Source: Candidatus Binatia bacterium (lineage in GTDB: Bacteria; Desulfobacterota; Binatia; UBA12015). Taken from it: a stretch of DNA of 37,372 nucleotides. Numbering within the stretch: position 1 is the stretch's first letter; each line of letters begins with the position of its first letter. Below are positions 8,653 through 18,190 of the stretch, piece after piece. Under the pieces are notes generated by a model, which did not search any database, was not told the origin of the DNA, and saw nothing but the letters and a program-made list of their open reading frames with translations. Location of the stretch: contig JAIEPK010000373.1 in NCBI GenBank assembly GCA_019749875.1, positions 1 to 37,372 on the forward strand, given 5' to 3'. A program made the position numbers and the translations under genes.

Positions 8653-8718
8653 GGCGTCTCCCGCGAATTCCTTCGGTCCCGATTGCACTTCCGGGTGGCG
8701 CTCTCGTAAGGGCGGGTC

Positions 8719-10011
8719 ATGGCGACCGCGACGGTGACGACCATCCGGAACATCGGCGATCATGAGGGGGAGACGGTCACCCTTCGTGGGTGGGTGCGGG
8801 GCCGGCGATCCAGTGGAAAGCTGCAGTTCCTTCAGGTCCGGGACGGCACGGGAACCATCCAGTGCACGATCTTCCGGCCCGAGGTCGCCCCGGAGGTCTT
8901 CGAGACCGCGTCCCACCTGGCGCAGGAGACCTCGCTCGAGGTGGTTGGCGAGGTTCGGCCGGATCCCCGCGCGCCGGGCGGCTATGAGCTGTCGGTGCGG
9001 TACCTCCGGGTCGTGTCCGCGGCGACGGACTATCCGATCACGCCCAAGGAGCACGGGACGGCGTTTCTCCTCGATCACCGGCATCTCTGGCTTCGCTCGC
9101 GCCGCCAGAACGCGATCCTGCGCGTCCGTGCGAGCGTGGTCCGGGCCTGTCGCGAATATTTTGATGACCGCGGCTTCACCCTCGTCGACGCGCCGATCTT
9201 CACGCCGGCCGCGTGCGAGGGGACGACCACGCTCTTCGCCGTCGACTACTTCGGTGAGCCCGCGTATCTCACGCAGAGCGGGCAGCTGTACGTCGAGGCC
9301 GCCGCGATCGCGCTCGGCAAGGTGTACTGCTTCGGTCCGACGTTTCGCGCCGAGAAGTCGAAGACTCGCCGGCACCTGACGGAATTTTGGATGGTCGAGC
9401 CCGAGGTCGCCTGGCTCGACCTGCAGGGCGACATGGATCTCGCAGAGGATTTCCTGGTGGAGGTCGTGGGTCGTGTGGTTCGCGAGCGCCGCGCCGAGCT
9501 CGAAGCGCTGGAGCGCGACGTCGCCGCGCTCGAACGGGTGAAGAAACCCTTCCCGCGCATCACGTACGACGAGGCGTTGCTCCGGTTGCGCGACGCAGGC
9601 AAGGCCGTCGAGTGGGGCGACGACTTCGGAGGTGACGAGGAGACCGTGCTCGCGAGCCAATTCGACCGGCCGGTGCTGGTCCATCGCTACCCGGCGCAGG
9701 TGAAGGCGTTCTACATGAAGGGCGATCCGGAGGATCCGCGACTTGCCCTGTGCGTCGACGTTCTTGCTCCCGAGGGCTACGGCGAGATCATCGGCGGTGG
9801 ACAGCGTGAGGACGACCTCACCGTCCTGCAGCGCAAGATCGCCGAGCACGGGCTGCCGGAGTCGGCGTTCTCCTGGTACCTGGACCTTCGACGCTACGGC
9901 TCGGTGCCGCACGCCGGCTTCGGCATGGGCATCGAGCGCATGGTCGCGTGGCTGTGCGGACTGCACCACGTTCGTGAGACGATCCCTTCCCGCGCATGCT
10001 GGAGCGCCTGA
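8719..10011 (+). CDS. asnS: Asparaginyl-tRNA synthetase, with probable C-terminal frameshift
   Basis: A class IIb aminoacyl-tRNA synthetase that charges tRNA-Asn. The N-terminal OB-fold anticodon domain spans residues 1-105 ([18 protein letters not shown]). The catalytic core carries motif 2, [20 protein letters not shown], and motif 3, [12 protein letters not shown]. As read, the protein is 430 residues and ends [11 protein letters not shown]. Shifting the frame at about 9982-9984 instead gives [14 protein letters not shown] with a stop at 10017-10019, the expected class IIb ending IPFPR. One base therefore appears to be missing. The restored protein would be 433 residues. The start ATG has AAGGG about 7 bases upstream. 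The gene is divergent from iscS. Confidence 0.93.
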   Translation: MATATVTTIRNIGDHEGETVTLRGWVRGRRSSGKLQFLQVRDGTGTIQCTIFRPEVAPEVFETASHLAQETSLEVVGEVRPDPRAPGGYELSVRYLRVVSAATDYPITPKEHGTAFLLDHRHLWLRSRRQNAILRVRASVVRACREYFDDRGFTLVDAPIFTPAACEGTTTLFAVDYFGEPAYLTQSGQLYVEAAAIALGKVYCFGPTFRAEKSKTRRHLTEFWMVEPEVAWLDLQGDMDLAEDFLVEVVGRVVRERRAELEALERDVAALERVKKPFPRITYDEALLRLRDAGKAVEWGDDFGGDEETVLASQFDRPVLVHRYPAQVKAFYMKGDPEDPRLALCVDVLAPEGYGEIIGGGQREDDLTVLQRKIAEHGLPESAFSWYLDLRRYGSVPHAGFGMGIERMVAWLCGLHHVRETIPSRACWSA

Positions 10012-10070
10012 CGCCGTGACCTTGGACCGCGCGGCTTGCGCGGTCGCGGGTCCGTTGCCAGAACCGACGC

Positions 10071-10671
10071 ATGCTCGTCATTGGCCTCGTCGGAGGCATC
10101 GGCTCGGGCAAGAGCGTCGCGTCCGCCATGCTCGCCGAGCTCGGCGCGGAAGTCATCAACGCCGACGTGGTCGGGCATGAGGTCGTCGAAGCCCGGCAAG
10201 CCGGGCTTCGACGCCATCACGGCCGAATTCGGGGCCGAGGTGGTCGGCGCCGACGGGCGCATCGATCGCAAGAAGCTCGGCGCCCTCGTCTTCGCCGACG
10301 GTGGGAAGCTCGAGCGGCTGAACGCGATCGTGCACCCGCTGATCCGCGCTGAGAGCGACCGTCGGATCCGACGTGCGCGTGATGCGGGCGCCGTGCGCGC
10401 AGTGGTGGTCGAGGCGGCGATTCTGCTCGAAGCAGGCTGGCGTTCCCTGGTCGATCAGGTCTGGGTGATCTCCGCGCGCCGTGAAGACGTCGTCGAGCGT
10501 CTGGCCGCACAGCGGGGCATGGATGCATCCGAGACCGACGCGCGCATGGCAAAGCAGATGACCGACGCGGAGCGGCGCAGCGTCGCGGACGTGGTCATCG
10601 AGAACGTCGGCTCGCTCGACGAGCTCCGCGCGCGCCTGACGGGACTGTGGCACGCCATGGTTCCGCGTTGA
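10071..10671 (+). pseudogene. coaE: Dephospho-CoA kinase, interrupted by an apparent frameshift
   Basis: CoaE phosphorylates dephospho-CoA in the last step of CoA synthesis. Residues 1-39 read from the ATG at 10071 and contain the P-loop GGIGSGKS and [11 protein letters not shown]. The rest of the enzyme, from [15 protein letters not shown] through VVEAAILLEAGW to the stop at 10669-10671, lies in the next frame. Removing the single G at 10188 joins the two parts into a normal protein of about 199 residues in the usual order GHEV-x-x-P-G-x-P-G. The break falls inside a perfect 13-bp inverted repeat. CoaE is normally essential, so a sequencing or assembly error, or another functional copy, is likely. 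No ribosome-binding site is obvious. It follows asnS. Confidence 0.85.
10184..10213. repeat. Perfect 13-bp inverted repeat inside coaE
   Basis: CGTCGAAGCCCGG at 10184-10196 and its exact complement CCGGGCTTCGACG at 10201-10213 flank a CAAG loop. It can form a stable GC-rich hairpin. The extra G at 10188 that breaks the coaE frame is one of the paired bases; without it the left arm would be imperfect. Confidence 0.9.
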
Positions 10672-10797
10672 CACAGGCTCTCGTGCCCTTAACCTGACGT
10701 CCATCCCTTCGCGTCCCGTCGTCGCTCGCCCGTCGGCACGTCGTCTCGACTTGCCGACGCCTGCGTCCTTTCCCAACGTAGGAGACGCTCGATCGAA

Positions 10798-12732
10798 ATG
10801 AACAATCTGAAGCTCTCGCTGTGGTACCTGCCGGCTGCGTTGCTGCTCATCCTGCTCGCGCAGACGATTTTCGTCGCACCGCGCCCGGTACAGGTGAGCT
10901 ACAGCGAGCTGCAGCGCCTCGCCGACCAGAACCACGTCGAGCGCGCCATGATCACCACCGACGAGATCCGCTTCCAGCTGCGCCCCGATACGCCGCTCGA
11001 GGGAGAGCTGCAGAAGCAGGTGGAGAAGGCGCGCGGCATGATGGGCAGCCTGTCGCCCGACCAGCGCCCGACCTTCGTCGCGACGCGTCCGCCCGGCCTC
11101 GATCTCTCCACTCTCGTCAAGATTCTCACCGAACATGGGGTGACGTTCTCGGGCGAGATCGCGGACAACTTCTGGCGGACGTTGCTGCTCGGGTGGTTGC
11201 TGCCCTTCGGCCTGATCATGCTGATGTGGAATCTGGTGGCACGACGCATGGGGCCCGGCGGCGCCGCGGGGGCGTTGTCCTTCGGTCGCAACAAGGCAAA
11301 AATCTACGGGGAGAACGACGTCGCCGCTCGCTTCGGTGACGTCGCCGGCATCGACGAGGCGAAAGCAGAGCTCGAGGCCGTGGTCTCGTTCCTGCGCGAT
11401 CCGGCCAAGTATCAGCGCCTCGGCGGAAGGATTCCGAAGGGTGTGCTGCTGGTCGGCCCGCCGGGCACCGGCAAGACGCTACTCGCGCGCGCGATCGCCG
11501 GTGAGGCGCACGTACCGTTCTTCTCGATCAGCGGCTCCGAGTTCATCGAGATGTTCGTCGGGCTCGGGGCGGCACGCGTGCGCGACCTGTTCGAGCAGGC
11601 GAAGGCGAAGGCGCCGTGCATCGTGTTCATCGACGAGCTCGACGCGGTCGGGAAGTCGCGCGCCGGCGCCGGCTTGCAGATGGGCCGGCACGACGAGCAG
11701 GAACAGACGCTGAACCAGCTGCTCGTCGAGATGGACGGGTTCGACGCATCGAAGGGTGTCGTGCTGCTCGCTGCGACCAATCGGCCGGAGGTTCTCGATC
11801 CGGCCTTGCTGCGCGCCGGCCGCTTCGACCGCCGCATCATCGTCGAGCTGCCGGACCGCGTCGGGCGGGCGAAGATCCTGCAGGTCCACCTGAAGAACGT
11901 GAAGGCTGCCGCGAACGTCGACGTGGACGACCTCGCCGCGCGTACCCCGGGCCTGTCGGGAGCCGACCTCGCCAATCTCGTCAACGAGGCCGCACTCCTC
12001 GCAGCCCAGCAGGGCGCGGACGCGGTCGAGCCGCGTCACTTCCTCCTCGCCGCGGATCGCCTCATGACGGGCCTCGAGCGGAGGAGCCGTGTGCTGCGTC
12101 CGCAGGATCGGACCTTGGTCGCGCACCACGAGTCGGGACACGCGTTGGTCGCGGCGTTGCTGCCCAACTGCGACCCGGTGAGCAAGATCACGATCATCCC
12201 GCGCTCGATCGGAGCTCTCGGCTTCACGATGCAGCTGCCCACCGAGGATCGGGTGTTGATCCGACGCAGCGAGCTGGTCGACCGGCTCGCCGTGATGCTC
12301 GGTGGGCGCGTGGCGGAGGAGCTGGTGTTCGGCGACGTCAGCACGGGAGCCCAAGACGACCTCGAGCGCGCGTCGCAGCTCGCTCGACAGATGGTCTGCC
12401 TGTTCGGCATGAGCGACCGGCTGGGGCCGCTCAGCTATGGGCGTCGTGAGTCGATCTTCCTCGGCGACGGTTTCCTGGGACGCTCGCAGGCGGCGAGCGA
12501 GGCGACCAACGAGGCGATCGACGCCGAGGTTTCGAATCTCGTCCGGGGGGCGCATGCGACGGCGCGGCAGCTGCTCTCGGAGCGGAAGGAAGGTCTCACC
12601 GGTCTTGCTCGCGCGCTCGAGCGCGAAGAGACGCTCGAGGGCGACGCACTGACCGCCGCGCTGACGGCTGCACGCGTACGCGACGCCGACCGCGCCCCGG
12701 TCGATTCGGGCGGCGAGACTCTCGTGGCTTGA
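10798..12732 (+). CDS. ftsH: ATP-dependent zinc metalloprotease FtsH
   Basis: A 644-residue membrane-anchored AAA+ protease that extracts and degrades membrane and unstable cytoplasmic proteins. TM1 is at about residues 8-27, a periplasmic domain of roughly 95 residues follows, and TM2 is at about 124-145. The AAA module has the Walker A GPPGTGKT at 220-227, Walker [13 protein letters not shown] near 275, and the pore segment [14 protein letters not shown]. The SRH region [20 protein letters not shown] follows. The protease zinc site is HESGH at 444-448, and the third ligand is the Asp in [11 protein letters not shown]. All catalytic residues are present. AGGAG lies 14 bases before the ATG. 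Its substrate in this organism is unknown; in other bacteria it controls LpxC. Confidence 0.96.
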   Translation: MNNLKLSLWYLPAALLLILLAQTIFVAPRPVQVSYSELQRLADQNHVERAMITTDEIRFQLRPDTPLEGELQKQVEKARGMMGSLSPDQRPTFVATRPPGLDLSTLVKILTEHGVTFSGEIADNFWRTLLLGWLLPFGLIMLMWNLVARRMGPGGAAGALSFGRNKAKIYGENDVAARFGDVAGIDEAKAELEAVVSFLRDPAKYQRLGGRIPKGVLLVGPPGTGKTLLARAIAGEAHVPFFSISGSEFIEMFVGLGAARVRDLFEQAKAKAPCIVFIDELDAVGKSRAGAGLQMGRHDEQEQTLNQLLVEMDGFDASKGVVLLAATNRPEVLDPALLRAGRFDRRIIVELPDRVGRAKILQVHLKNVKAAANVDVDDLAARTPGLSGADLANLVNEAALLAAQQGADAVEPRHFLLAADRLMTGLERRSRVLRPQDRTLVAHHESGHALVAALLPNCDPVSKITIIPRSIGALGFTMQLPTEDRVLIRRSELVDRLAVMLGGRVAEELVFGDVSTGAQDDLERASQLARQMVCLFGMSDRLGPLSYGRRESIFLGDGFLGRSQAASEATNEAIDAEVSNLVRGAHATARQLLSERKEGLTGLARALEREETLEGDALTAALTAARVRDADRAPVDSGGETLVA

Positions 12733-12751
12733 CGCGCGTGTCGCTCGAGCG

Positions 12752-13297
12752 TCAGCTGCGTCGAGCGAGCGCGTCCTTGAGAGCGTCGAGAACCAAGGCG
12801 CGGAACTGACCCCACGAGCGCCACGGTCCGGTGCACGAGCGCAGGCGTTCGGCCGCCTCGCCGATGGTGTTCAGGTCTGCTTCGAGCCAGCCGGTGATCC
12901 CCTCGCTCTCGTCCGTCGGGTGCAAGACGCCGCCTTGCTCCTCCAGGATGAACAGGTAGCTCGCGAAGACGTGTCGCGTGTTCGGGGCGCGATACGTCAG
13001 GACGGCGGCGAAGCGGCTGATCTCGACGTCGAGGCTGGTCTCCTCCTGCGTCTCGCGGAGCAGCGCGTGCTCGATCGTTTCGCCGCGCATGATGCCACCG
13101 GTGGGGAGCCGAAAGGTGCTTTCGGGGTAGGTGCCCTTCGTCTGCAGCAGGTAGAGACCGTTGCGGCGCCGAATGGCCATCGCGACCTCGCCGTCGCGCT
13201 TGCGGTTGAGCGGTGAGAATCGGAGCGAGGGCAACGTATGCGCGACGGCACGCGGGCGTCCGTAGCGGCGAGCGAGGACGGCGATCTCCGCTTGCAT
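12752..13297 (-). CDS. Nudix hydrolase
   Basis: A 181-residue cytoplasmic Nudix-fold protein that should hydrolyse a nucleoside diphosphate linked to another group. The Nudix box is complete: G67-x5-E73-x7-R81-E82-x2-E85-E86, with Thr at the following position where Gly is usual. A hydrophobic residue pattern and the acidic C-terminal half are otherwise ordinary. Substrate cannot be told from the sequence. It is convergent with ftsH, with a 19-base gap between stops. The start at 13297 (ATG) has no strong ribosome-binding site, and the segment before about residue 30 is not typical Nudix sequence. Confidence 0.85.
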   Translation of the reverse strand: MQAEIAVLARRYGRPRAVAHTLPSLRFSPLNRKRDGEVAMAIRRRNGLYLLQTKGTYPESTFRLPTGGIMRGETIEHALLRETQEETSLDVEISRFAAVLTYRAPNTRHVFASYLFILEEQGGVLHPTDESEGITGWLEADLNTIGEAAERLRSCTGPWRSWGQFRALVLDALKDALARRS

Positions 13298-13434
13298 CGT
13301 CAGCGCCCGGATCGCTAGCGGGGACGCCCCCGATGAGCGACGGTACCTGCTCGAGCGTGCCTCACGAGCCTCACGAGCTCACACATAGTCCAGGTTCGCC
13401 GGGCTGGGAACCGACGTGGGCACCGGATCGTTCC

Positions 13435-13962
13435 TCAGGCAGCGCCGGTCCGTCGATCGGCGCGTAACGCATAGGATGCCGACCAGATTCCGAGGCCCAG
13501 CATCCCGGATCGTGTCAAGATGTCCGTTCGCGCCGCCAGCGACATCCGGGAGAGGTCGCTGTTGATGACCAGATGGGCGAGCCCCTCGACGGCGACCACC
13601 ATCAAGCCGCTCGCGGCGAATGCGATCATGAGCGCGGCACGAGCATTCCCGCGCAGGAGCTGACGTGCCGCGAATGCGCACGTGCCGGCGACGTACGCGT
13701 GCGGGAGAAGACGGGAGGCGGTCCAGCTGGTCGAGACGTCTCCCTCGACCTCGAACGCGCCGCTCAAGACGAGCAGCCAGTGGATGACGATCAGGCCGGA
13801 AGCGGCGAGAAGGAAGCGCCCGAGCCAAGCCGCTTCACCTGCCAGATCCGAGCTCGCGACCGGCGCCTTTCGCTCGACGCGGACGCTCCGCGCGCGCGGA
13901 CGCGGGGCGTGATCGCGCAGGTAGACGAGCTTGTGCGGGGTGCGTTCGTGGTCCGTCGACAT
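13435..13962 (-). CDS. Four-helix membrane protein, function unknown
   Basis: A 175-residue protein with a basic N-terminal cytoplasmic tail of about 40 residues (RPRARSVRVERKA). Four hydrophobic segments follow at roughly 44-66, 85-103, 108-130 and 150-167. There is no signal peptide and no catalytic motif that I recognise. Some short charged linkers separate the helices, such as NSDLSRMSLAARTD before the last one. It stands alone, about 140 bases from the Nudix gene and divergent from the PEP-utilising enzyme gene. The size and topology would suit a small scaffold or regulator in the inner membrane, but nothing in the sequence supports a particular role. Confidence 0.65.
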   Translation of the reverse strand: MSTDHERTPHKLVYLRDHAPRPRARSVRVERKAPVASSDLAGEAAWLGRFLLAASGLIVIHWLLVLSGAFEVEGDVSTSWTASRLLPHAYVAGTCAFAARQLLRGNARAALMIAFAASGLMVVAVEGLAHLVINSDLSRMSLAARTDILTRSGMLGLGIWSASYALRADRRTGAA

Positions 13963-14124
13963 GGCGGCGCGGACTTGCGATGCGACCGCGACTCTCGGTC
14001 TGGCGTGGACTGCCCCGCAAGTCCGGGCTCGATGCTACTCGCGCTGGCGATTGCTGACAAGCCTCGCTGCGACGGTCTCGACTCGTGCATGGCGTCTCTC
14101 GGCGCGCGTCGCTAAGGGTGCGCC

Positions 14125-15822
14125 GTGGTCGAGGAGCGCGTGTGGAGCCGACGCATCGCGGACGAGCTCTGGTCGGGCGCCGTCACGCCCCTCAGCTTCA
14201 CGATGCTCGCCGAACCCATGGCCGAGCACCTGGTGCATCGTCACCTCGAGAACGCTGGCCTCGCGGCGCTCGCGCGCGAGCCGGTGTTCCGGCTGTCGCA
14301 GGGGCACGTGTACGTGAACGCGACGCTCGTCGCCGCAGTGATGGCCGAGATTCCGAGCTTGTTCCTGAGCGAGGGGCTGCTGGACCTGTTGCCTGCAGCG
14401 CTGCGTGAGCCGCTGCGTCGCGATGGCCGGTCGGCCTTCTCGACGTCGTTGCCGGGCATCCTGCTTCGACTCGCGCTGAACGAGACCGGCTGGCTCCCGT
14501 GGGCACGAGCCGACCTCTTTCGCGCCGCCACGGCACGCATCAGAGCCGACCTTGCGGCGTGGGCACCGCGAGATCGTCCGACCGATGCGGACCTGGTGCA
14601 CGCCATCGACCATGTCCGGACGAGCCTGGGCGCGTACCTGGACATCGTCAGCTGGGGGATGATCCATGCGTACGTCTTCTTCCACCTGACGGTAGAACTG
14701 CTGGCGCGGTGGGCGCCGGATCTCGACGCGTCTGCGACGGTGTCGGAGCTGACGATGGGATTGGACGGCATCCAAACCTTCGAGGCACACGACGAGATCG
14801 TGGCGTGCGCAGCGCTCGCGCACGCCGATCGAGGACTTCGCGAAGCGATGATGCGCGATCCGGCGGCGGTTGCCACGGCATGCTTGGCGGGCGGCGGCAG
14901 CGCGTTCGCCACCGCGCTTCGGTCACTGCTCGATCGCCATGGTCACCGGTTCGTTGCGCGCGACCTGTCGCAGCCGACCTGGCGTGAGCAGCCCGGCATG
15001 GTGGTCGAGATGGTTCGCAAGCTGATCGATTCGGATGCGCGACCATCGTCGGCGTCGCGGCGAGCACGCCGCCGCGACGCCGTTGCTCGCACGCTGGATC
15101 GGGTCGGGGCAGGCGTCGGCGGAACGGTCAAGCGTCTCGCGTTCGAACGCGTGCTGCGCTGGTGCGAGCAATACTACGTCCTGCGTGAGAACATGCGGTA
15201 CCACGCCGACCTGTTCCTGGCTGCACTGCGCTTCCTGGCGCTCGTTGCCGCTGAACGGTTGGTCGAGGCGGGGGCGCTGAGCAGCCGTAGCGACGTCTTC
15301 TTTCTCGAGGTCGAAGAGCTCCGCGGGCAACTCTCTGGCCGCGGCGTGGAGCCGGCCGCGCTCGCCATCCGTGCGGCCGATCGACGTCAGGCGCAGGCCA
15401 ACGCCGCGGCCGTGGATCCCCCGGAGTGCCTCGTCGGCGATCTCGATGGGGACGCGCCCTCACCGCGACCCGTCGAGGTCCGGGCATCCAGGGCAGACGC
15501 CGAGGAGATGCTCTCCGGCATCGGCGTCTCCCCGGGAGTGGTCACCGCTCGGGTGCGGGTCGTACGGTCCGTGGAGGAGCTGCAGGCGATCGAGCCCGGC
15601 GAGATCGTCGTCGCTACCGCCACCGACCCGAGCTGGACGTCGATGCTCGCCGTCGCCGGCGCGCTCGTCCTCGAGATGGGAGGACCTTTGTCGCACGGCG
15701 CCATCGTCGCGCGTGAGCTGTCGATTCCAGCGGTCGTGAACGTGGCCGATGCGACGCGAGCTCTCGTTACCGGCGAGCTCGTCGTCGTCGACGGCAGCGG
15801 CGGCACGATTCGTCGCGCGTGA
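14125..15822 (+). CDS. PEP-utilising-enzyme-like protein lacking an ATP-grasp domain
   Basis: A 565-residue protein whose C-terminal 80-90 residues are a phosphohistidine swivelling domain of the PEP synthase/PPDK/rifampin phosphotransferase superfamily. The motif GGPLSHGAIVARELSIPAVV places the phosphorylated histidine at H524, and the preceding GIGVSPGVVTARVRVV is the usual domain entry. The upstream 440 residues are helical and resemble the substrate-binding region of rifampin phosphotransferase-type enzymes, including EQYYVLRENMRYHADLF near residue 350. The N-terminal ATP-grasp domain that would phosphorylate the histidine is absent and is not encoded next to it. The start is GTG at 14125; the long leader (13963-14124) is shared with a divergent gene. 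The substrate is unknown. Confidence 0.75.
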   Translation: MVEERVWSRRIADELWSGAVTPLSFTMLAEPMAEHLVHRHLENAGLAALAREPVFRLSQGHVYVNATLVAAVMAEIPSLFLSEGLLDLLPAALREPLRRDGRSAFSTSLPGILLRLALNETGWLPWARADLFRAATARIRADLAAWAPRDRPTDADLVHAIDHVRTSLGAYLDIVSWGMIHAYVFFHLTVELLARWAPDLDASATVSELTMGLDGIQTFEAHDEIVACAALAHADRGLREAMMRDPAAVATACLAGGGSAFATALRSLLDRHGHRFVARDLSQPTWREQPGMVVEMVRKLIDSDARPSSASRRARRRDAVARTLDRVGAGVGGTVKRLAFERVLRWCEQYYVLRENMRYHADLFLAALRFLALVAAERLVEAGALSSRSDVFFLEVEELRGQLSGRGVEPAALAIRAADRRQAQANAAAVDPPECLVGDLDGDAPSPRPVEVRASRADAEEMLSGIGVSPGVVTARVRVVRSVEELQAIEPGEIVVATATDPSWTSMLAVAGALVLEMGGPLSHGAIVARELSIPAVVNVADATRALVTGELVVVDGSGGTIRRA

Positions 15823-15828
15823 AGACGG

Positions 15829-16566
15829 TCAGCGCTTCAGGCCCGAGTAGCTCTGTAGCTGCTCGACGCTCGCCGCCGCGTCCTGTCCCTGGCTGGTGCG
15901 CGTTTCGCGTTTCACGAGCCCGACGCCGCGCGCGTACCACTCGAGGACCTGTTGACGAGCGTACCGGGTGTCCTGACCTCGGTGCAGCGTCAAGGTCTGG
16001 ACCGTCGCCACCTTCAGGGCGTCGGGAAAGGTTCCGGCCGGAACCGTGACGCTCTCGACACCCTCGACGCGGCTGCCGCGCGCTCCCTGGGCGACCACAC
16101 GAGTGCCCGAGTCCATCGTCTCGACCTCGCTGTCGCCTCGCCAGCTGAAGCCGGGCTTCATGTCGGACTCGGGCGGAAGCCCCGGCAGCTTGGCTTTGAT
16201 GACGCCCGACGTTTCACCACCGACACCCGCGGAGCCGTCGATCGTCAGAGTGACGCCGCTCGCATCGCACTTGACGCGCGTCGTCGCCGTGCCCGCCGTC
16301 ACGTCCGGTTGGCCCGGCAGGGAGACTTGTTGCCGCAGCTCGGCGTTGGTCACCCCGTCGCTCGTCGAAACGGACTGGACGGTGATCGTGCGACGCATGG
16401 TCGCGTTCGAGCCTGCCGCGCCCTCCTCGTAGACCCAGCGGGCATCCGCCTGCAGGGGGAAGTAGGCATTGCAGTCCTCGCCCCGGGCCGGCATGGCGGC
16501 GACGAGTGCTGCGGTGGTGGCGGACACGACGAGCAGCGCTCGAGTCCGATGAGGCACGCCGCTCAC
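15829..16566 (-). CDS. Exported protein of unknown function
   Basis: A 245-residue protein with a signal peptide: basic start, hydrophobic stretch [14 protein letters not shown], and a likely cleavage after MPARG-E. The mature protein opens with [17 protein letters not shown], a phrase common in periplasmic or surface beta-rich domains ('YFPL...W.Y'). It carries a few regularly spaced strands ending [16 protein letters not shown] possible lipobox is absent. Start GTG overlaps the stop of the mutase gene as GTGA, so the two are translationally coupled. The gene is convergent with the preceding PEP-utilising enzyme gene. The connection of an exported protein to an acyl-CoA mutase is unexplained. 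Confidence 0.72.
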   Translation of the reverse strand: MSGVPHRTRALLVVSATTAALVAAMPARGEDCNAYFPLQADARWVYEEGAAGSNATMRRTITVQSVSTSDGVTNAELRQQVSLPGQPDVTAGTATTRVKCDASGVTLTIDGSAGVGGETSGVIKAKLPGLPPESDMKPGFSWRGDSEVETMDSGTRVVAQGARGSRVEGVESVTVPAGTFPDALKVATVQTLTLHRGQDTRYARQQVLEWYARGVGLVKRETRTSQGQDAAASVEQLQSYSGLKR

Positions 16567-18179
16567 AGATGCGCCGGATCGCGGTACTCGCCGAACACGT
16601 TCCGGTAGACGTCGGAGATCTCACCGACCGTGCAACCCACCTGCACGGCCTGCACGAGCGGCGGCATGAGATTGGCGTCACTTGCAGCTGCCGCGCGGAC
16701 GCGATCGAGCGCGGCTTGGACGCCCCCGCGATCGCGGCTCTGCTTGAAACGCTTGACGCGATCGATCTGGCGTTCCTCCAGCTCCATCGGGATGCGCAGG
16801 ATGTCGAGCGGTCGCTCCTCGGGCACCGTGTACTTGTTGACGCCGACGATCACCTGCTCACCTCGATCGAAGCGCTGCTGGTCGCGGTACGCGGATTCCG
16901 CGATCTCGAGCTGGGGGTATCCCTGCTCGATCGCGTTCACCATTCCGCCACGACGGTCGATCTCCGCGATGTACGCCTCGGCGGCCTTCTCGATGGCGTC
17001 CGTGAGCGCCTCGACGGCATAGCTGCCGCCCAGCGGGTCGACCGTGTTCGCCACGCCGCTCTCCTCGGCGATGATCTGCTGCGTGCGCAGCGCGACCATC
17101 ACTGACTGCTCGGTCGGCAGGGCGAGCGTCTCGTCGAACGAATTGGTGTGCAGCGATTGGACGCCCCCCAGCACCGCGGCGAGGGCTTGCATCGCGACCC
17201 GTACGACGTTGTTCAGCGGCTGCTGCGCCGTCAGCGTCACACCCGCGGTCTGAGCGTGCATGCGCAGCCGGCAAGCTTCGTCCTTCGTCGCGCCGAAGCG
17301 CTCGCGCATGATGCGGGCCCACAATCGGCGCGCGGCGCGCAGCTTTGCGATCTCCTCGAAGAAGTCGTTGTGGACGTCGAAGAAGAACGACAGGCGATGT
17401 CCGAAGTCGTCGGCTTTGAGGCGACCGCGTCGCAGCACCTCTTCGACGTAGGCGATGCCGTCGGCCAGCGTGAAGGCGAGCTCCTGCACCGCCGTCGCCC
17501 CCGCTTCCCGGATGTGGTACCCGCTGATCGACACCGGGTGCCAGCGCGGTGCTTCGGCCGCACAGAACTCGATCATGTCGGCGACCACCCGCACCGACGG
17601 CTCGGGCGGAGAAATCCACTCCTTCTGCGCGATGAACTCTTTGAGCATGTCGTTCTGGATGGTGCCGCCGAGCTTCTTCCAGGAGATGCCGCGGCGCTGC
17701 GCGATCGCCAGGTACATCGCGAGCAGGATCGAGGCGCTGCAGTTGACCGTCATCGAGGTCGTGACCTCGTCGAGCGGGATGCGATCGAAGAGGAGCTCCA
17801 TGTCCTCGATCGTCGACACCGCGACGCCTTCGCGGCCGACCTCGCCGCGCGAGCGCGAGTGATCGGCGTCGTAGCCCATCAGCGTCGGCATGTCGAAGGC
17901 GGTGGACAGGCCATTCTGTCCTTGACGCAGAAGGAAGTGGAAACGCTGGTTGGTGTCTTCCGGCGTTCCGAAGCCGGCGAACTGACGCATCGTCCAGCGC
18001 CGGCTCAAGTACATCGTCTCGTACGGGCCACGCAGAAACGGATACGCCCCGGGTGCGCCGAGCCGAGGCGACGCGTCGTCCGCCTCGAAGACCGGCTTCA
18101 GAGAAAGGCCGCCGTGCGTCGTCCGCCCGGACGGCTCGACGCTGGCGCTGCCCCGACGCGCGTGATCGCCGTCTGCCAC
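16563..18179 (-). CDS. Acyl-CoA mutase large subunit (methylmalonyl-CoA mutase family), no B12-binding domain
   Basis: A 538-residue TIM-barrel subunit of a coenzyme-B12-dependent acyl-CoA mutase, which moves a carbonyl-CoA group between carbons. Family signatures include [70 protein letters not shown] and [13 protein letters not shown]. The Tyr of TMY and the Arg of SVRVV, which contact the methylmalonyl carboxylate in true methylmalonyl-CoA mutase, are both retained. That favours methylmalonyl-CoA but does not prove it. The chain ends at about the end of the barrel, so a separate small subunit with the DXHXXG cobalamin-binding domain must be encoded elsewhere. GTG start at 18179 with GAGGAGG just upstream. 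Confidence 0.9.
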   Translation of the reverse strand: MADGDHARRGSASVEPSGRTTHGGLSLKPVFEADDASPRLGAPGAYPFLRGPYETMYLSRRWTMRQFAGFGTPEDTNQRFHFLLRQGQNGLSTAFDMPTLMGYDADHSRSRGEVGREGVAVSTIEDMELLFDRIPLDEVTTSMTVNCSASILLAMYLAIAQRRGISWKKLGGTIQNDMLKEFIAQKEWISPPEPSVRVVADMIEFCAAEAPRWHPVSISGYHIREAGATAVQELAFTLADGIAYVEEVLRRGRLKADDFGHRLSFFFDVHNDFFEEIAKLRAARRLWARIMRERFGATKDEACRLRMHAQTAGVTLTAQQPLNNVVRVAMQALAAVLGGVQSLHTNSFDETLALPTEQSVMVALRTQQIIAEESGVANTVDPLGGSYAVEALTDAIEKAAEAYIAEIDRRGGMVNAIEQGYPQLEIAESAYRDQQRFDRGEQVIVGVNKYTVPEERPLDILRIPMELEERQIDRVKRFKQSRDRGGVQAALDRVRAAAASDANLMPPLVQAVQVGCTVGEISDVYRNVFGEYRDPAHL

Positions 18180-18190
18180 GTTCGTCCTCC

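Noticed and set aside
8587-9969. Long open frame on the strand opposite asnS
   Set aside because: It is the antisense shadow of asnS in high-GC DNA. The asnS frame shows all synthetase motifs and this one shows none.
12733-12770. CGCTCGA...TCGAGCG inverted repeat between ftsH and the Nudix gene as a bidirectional terminator
   Set aside because: The stem is only seven pairs with a 12-base loop, it overlaps the Nudix coding end, and there is no T-run on either strand.
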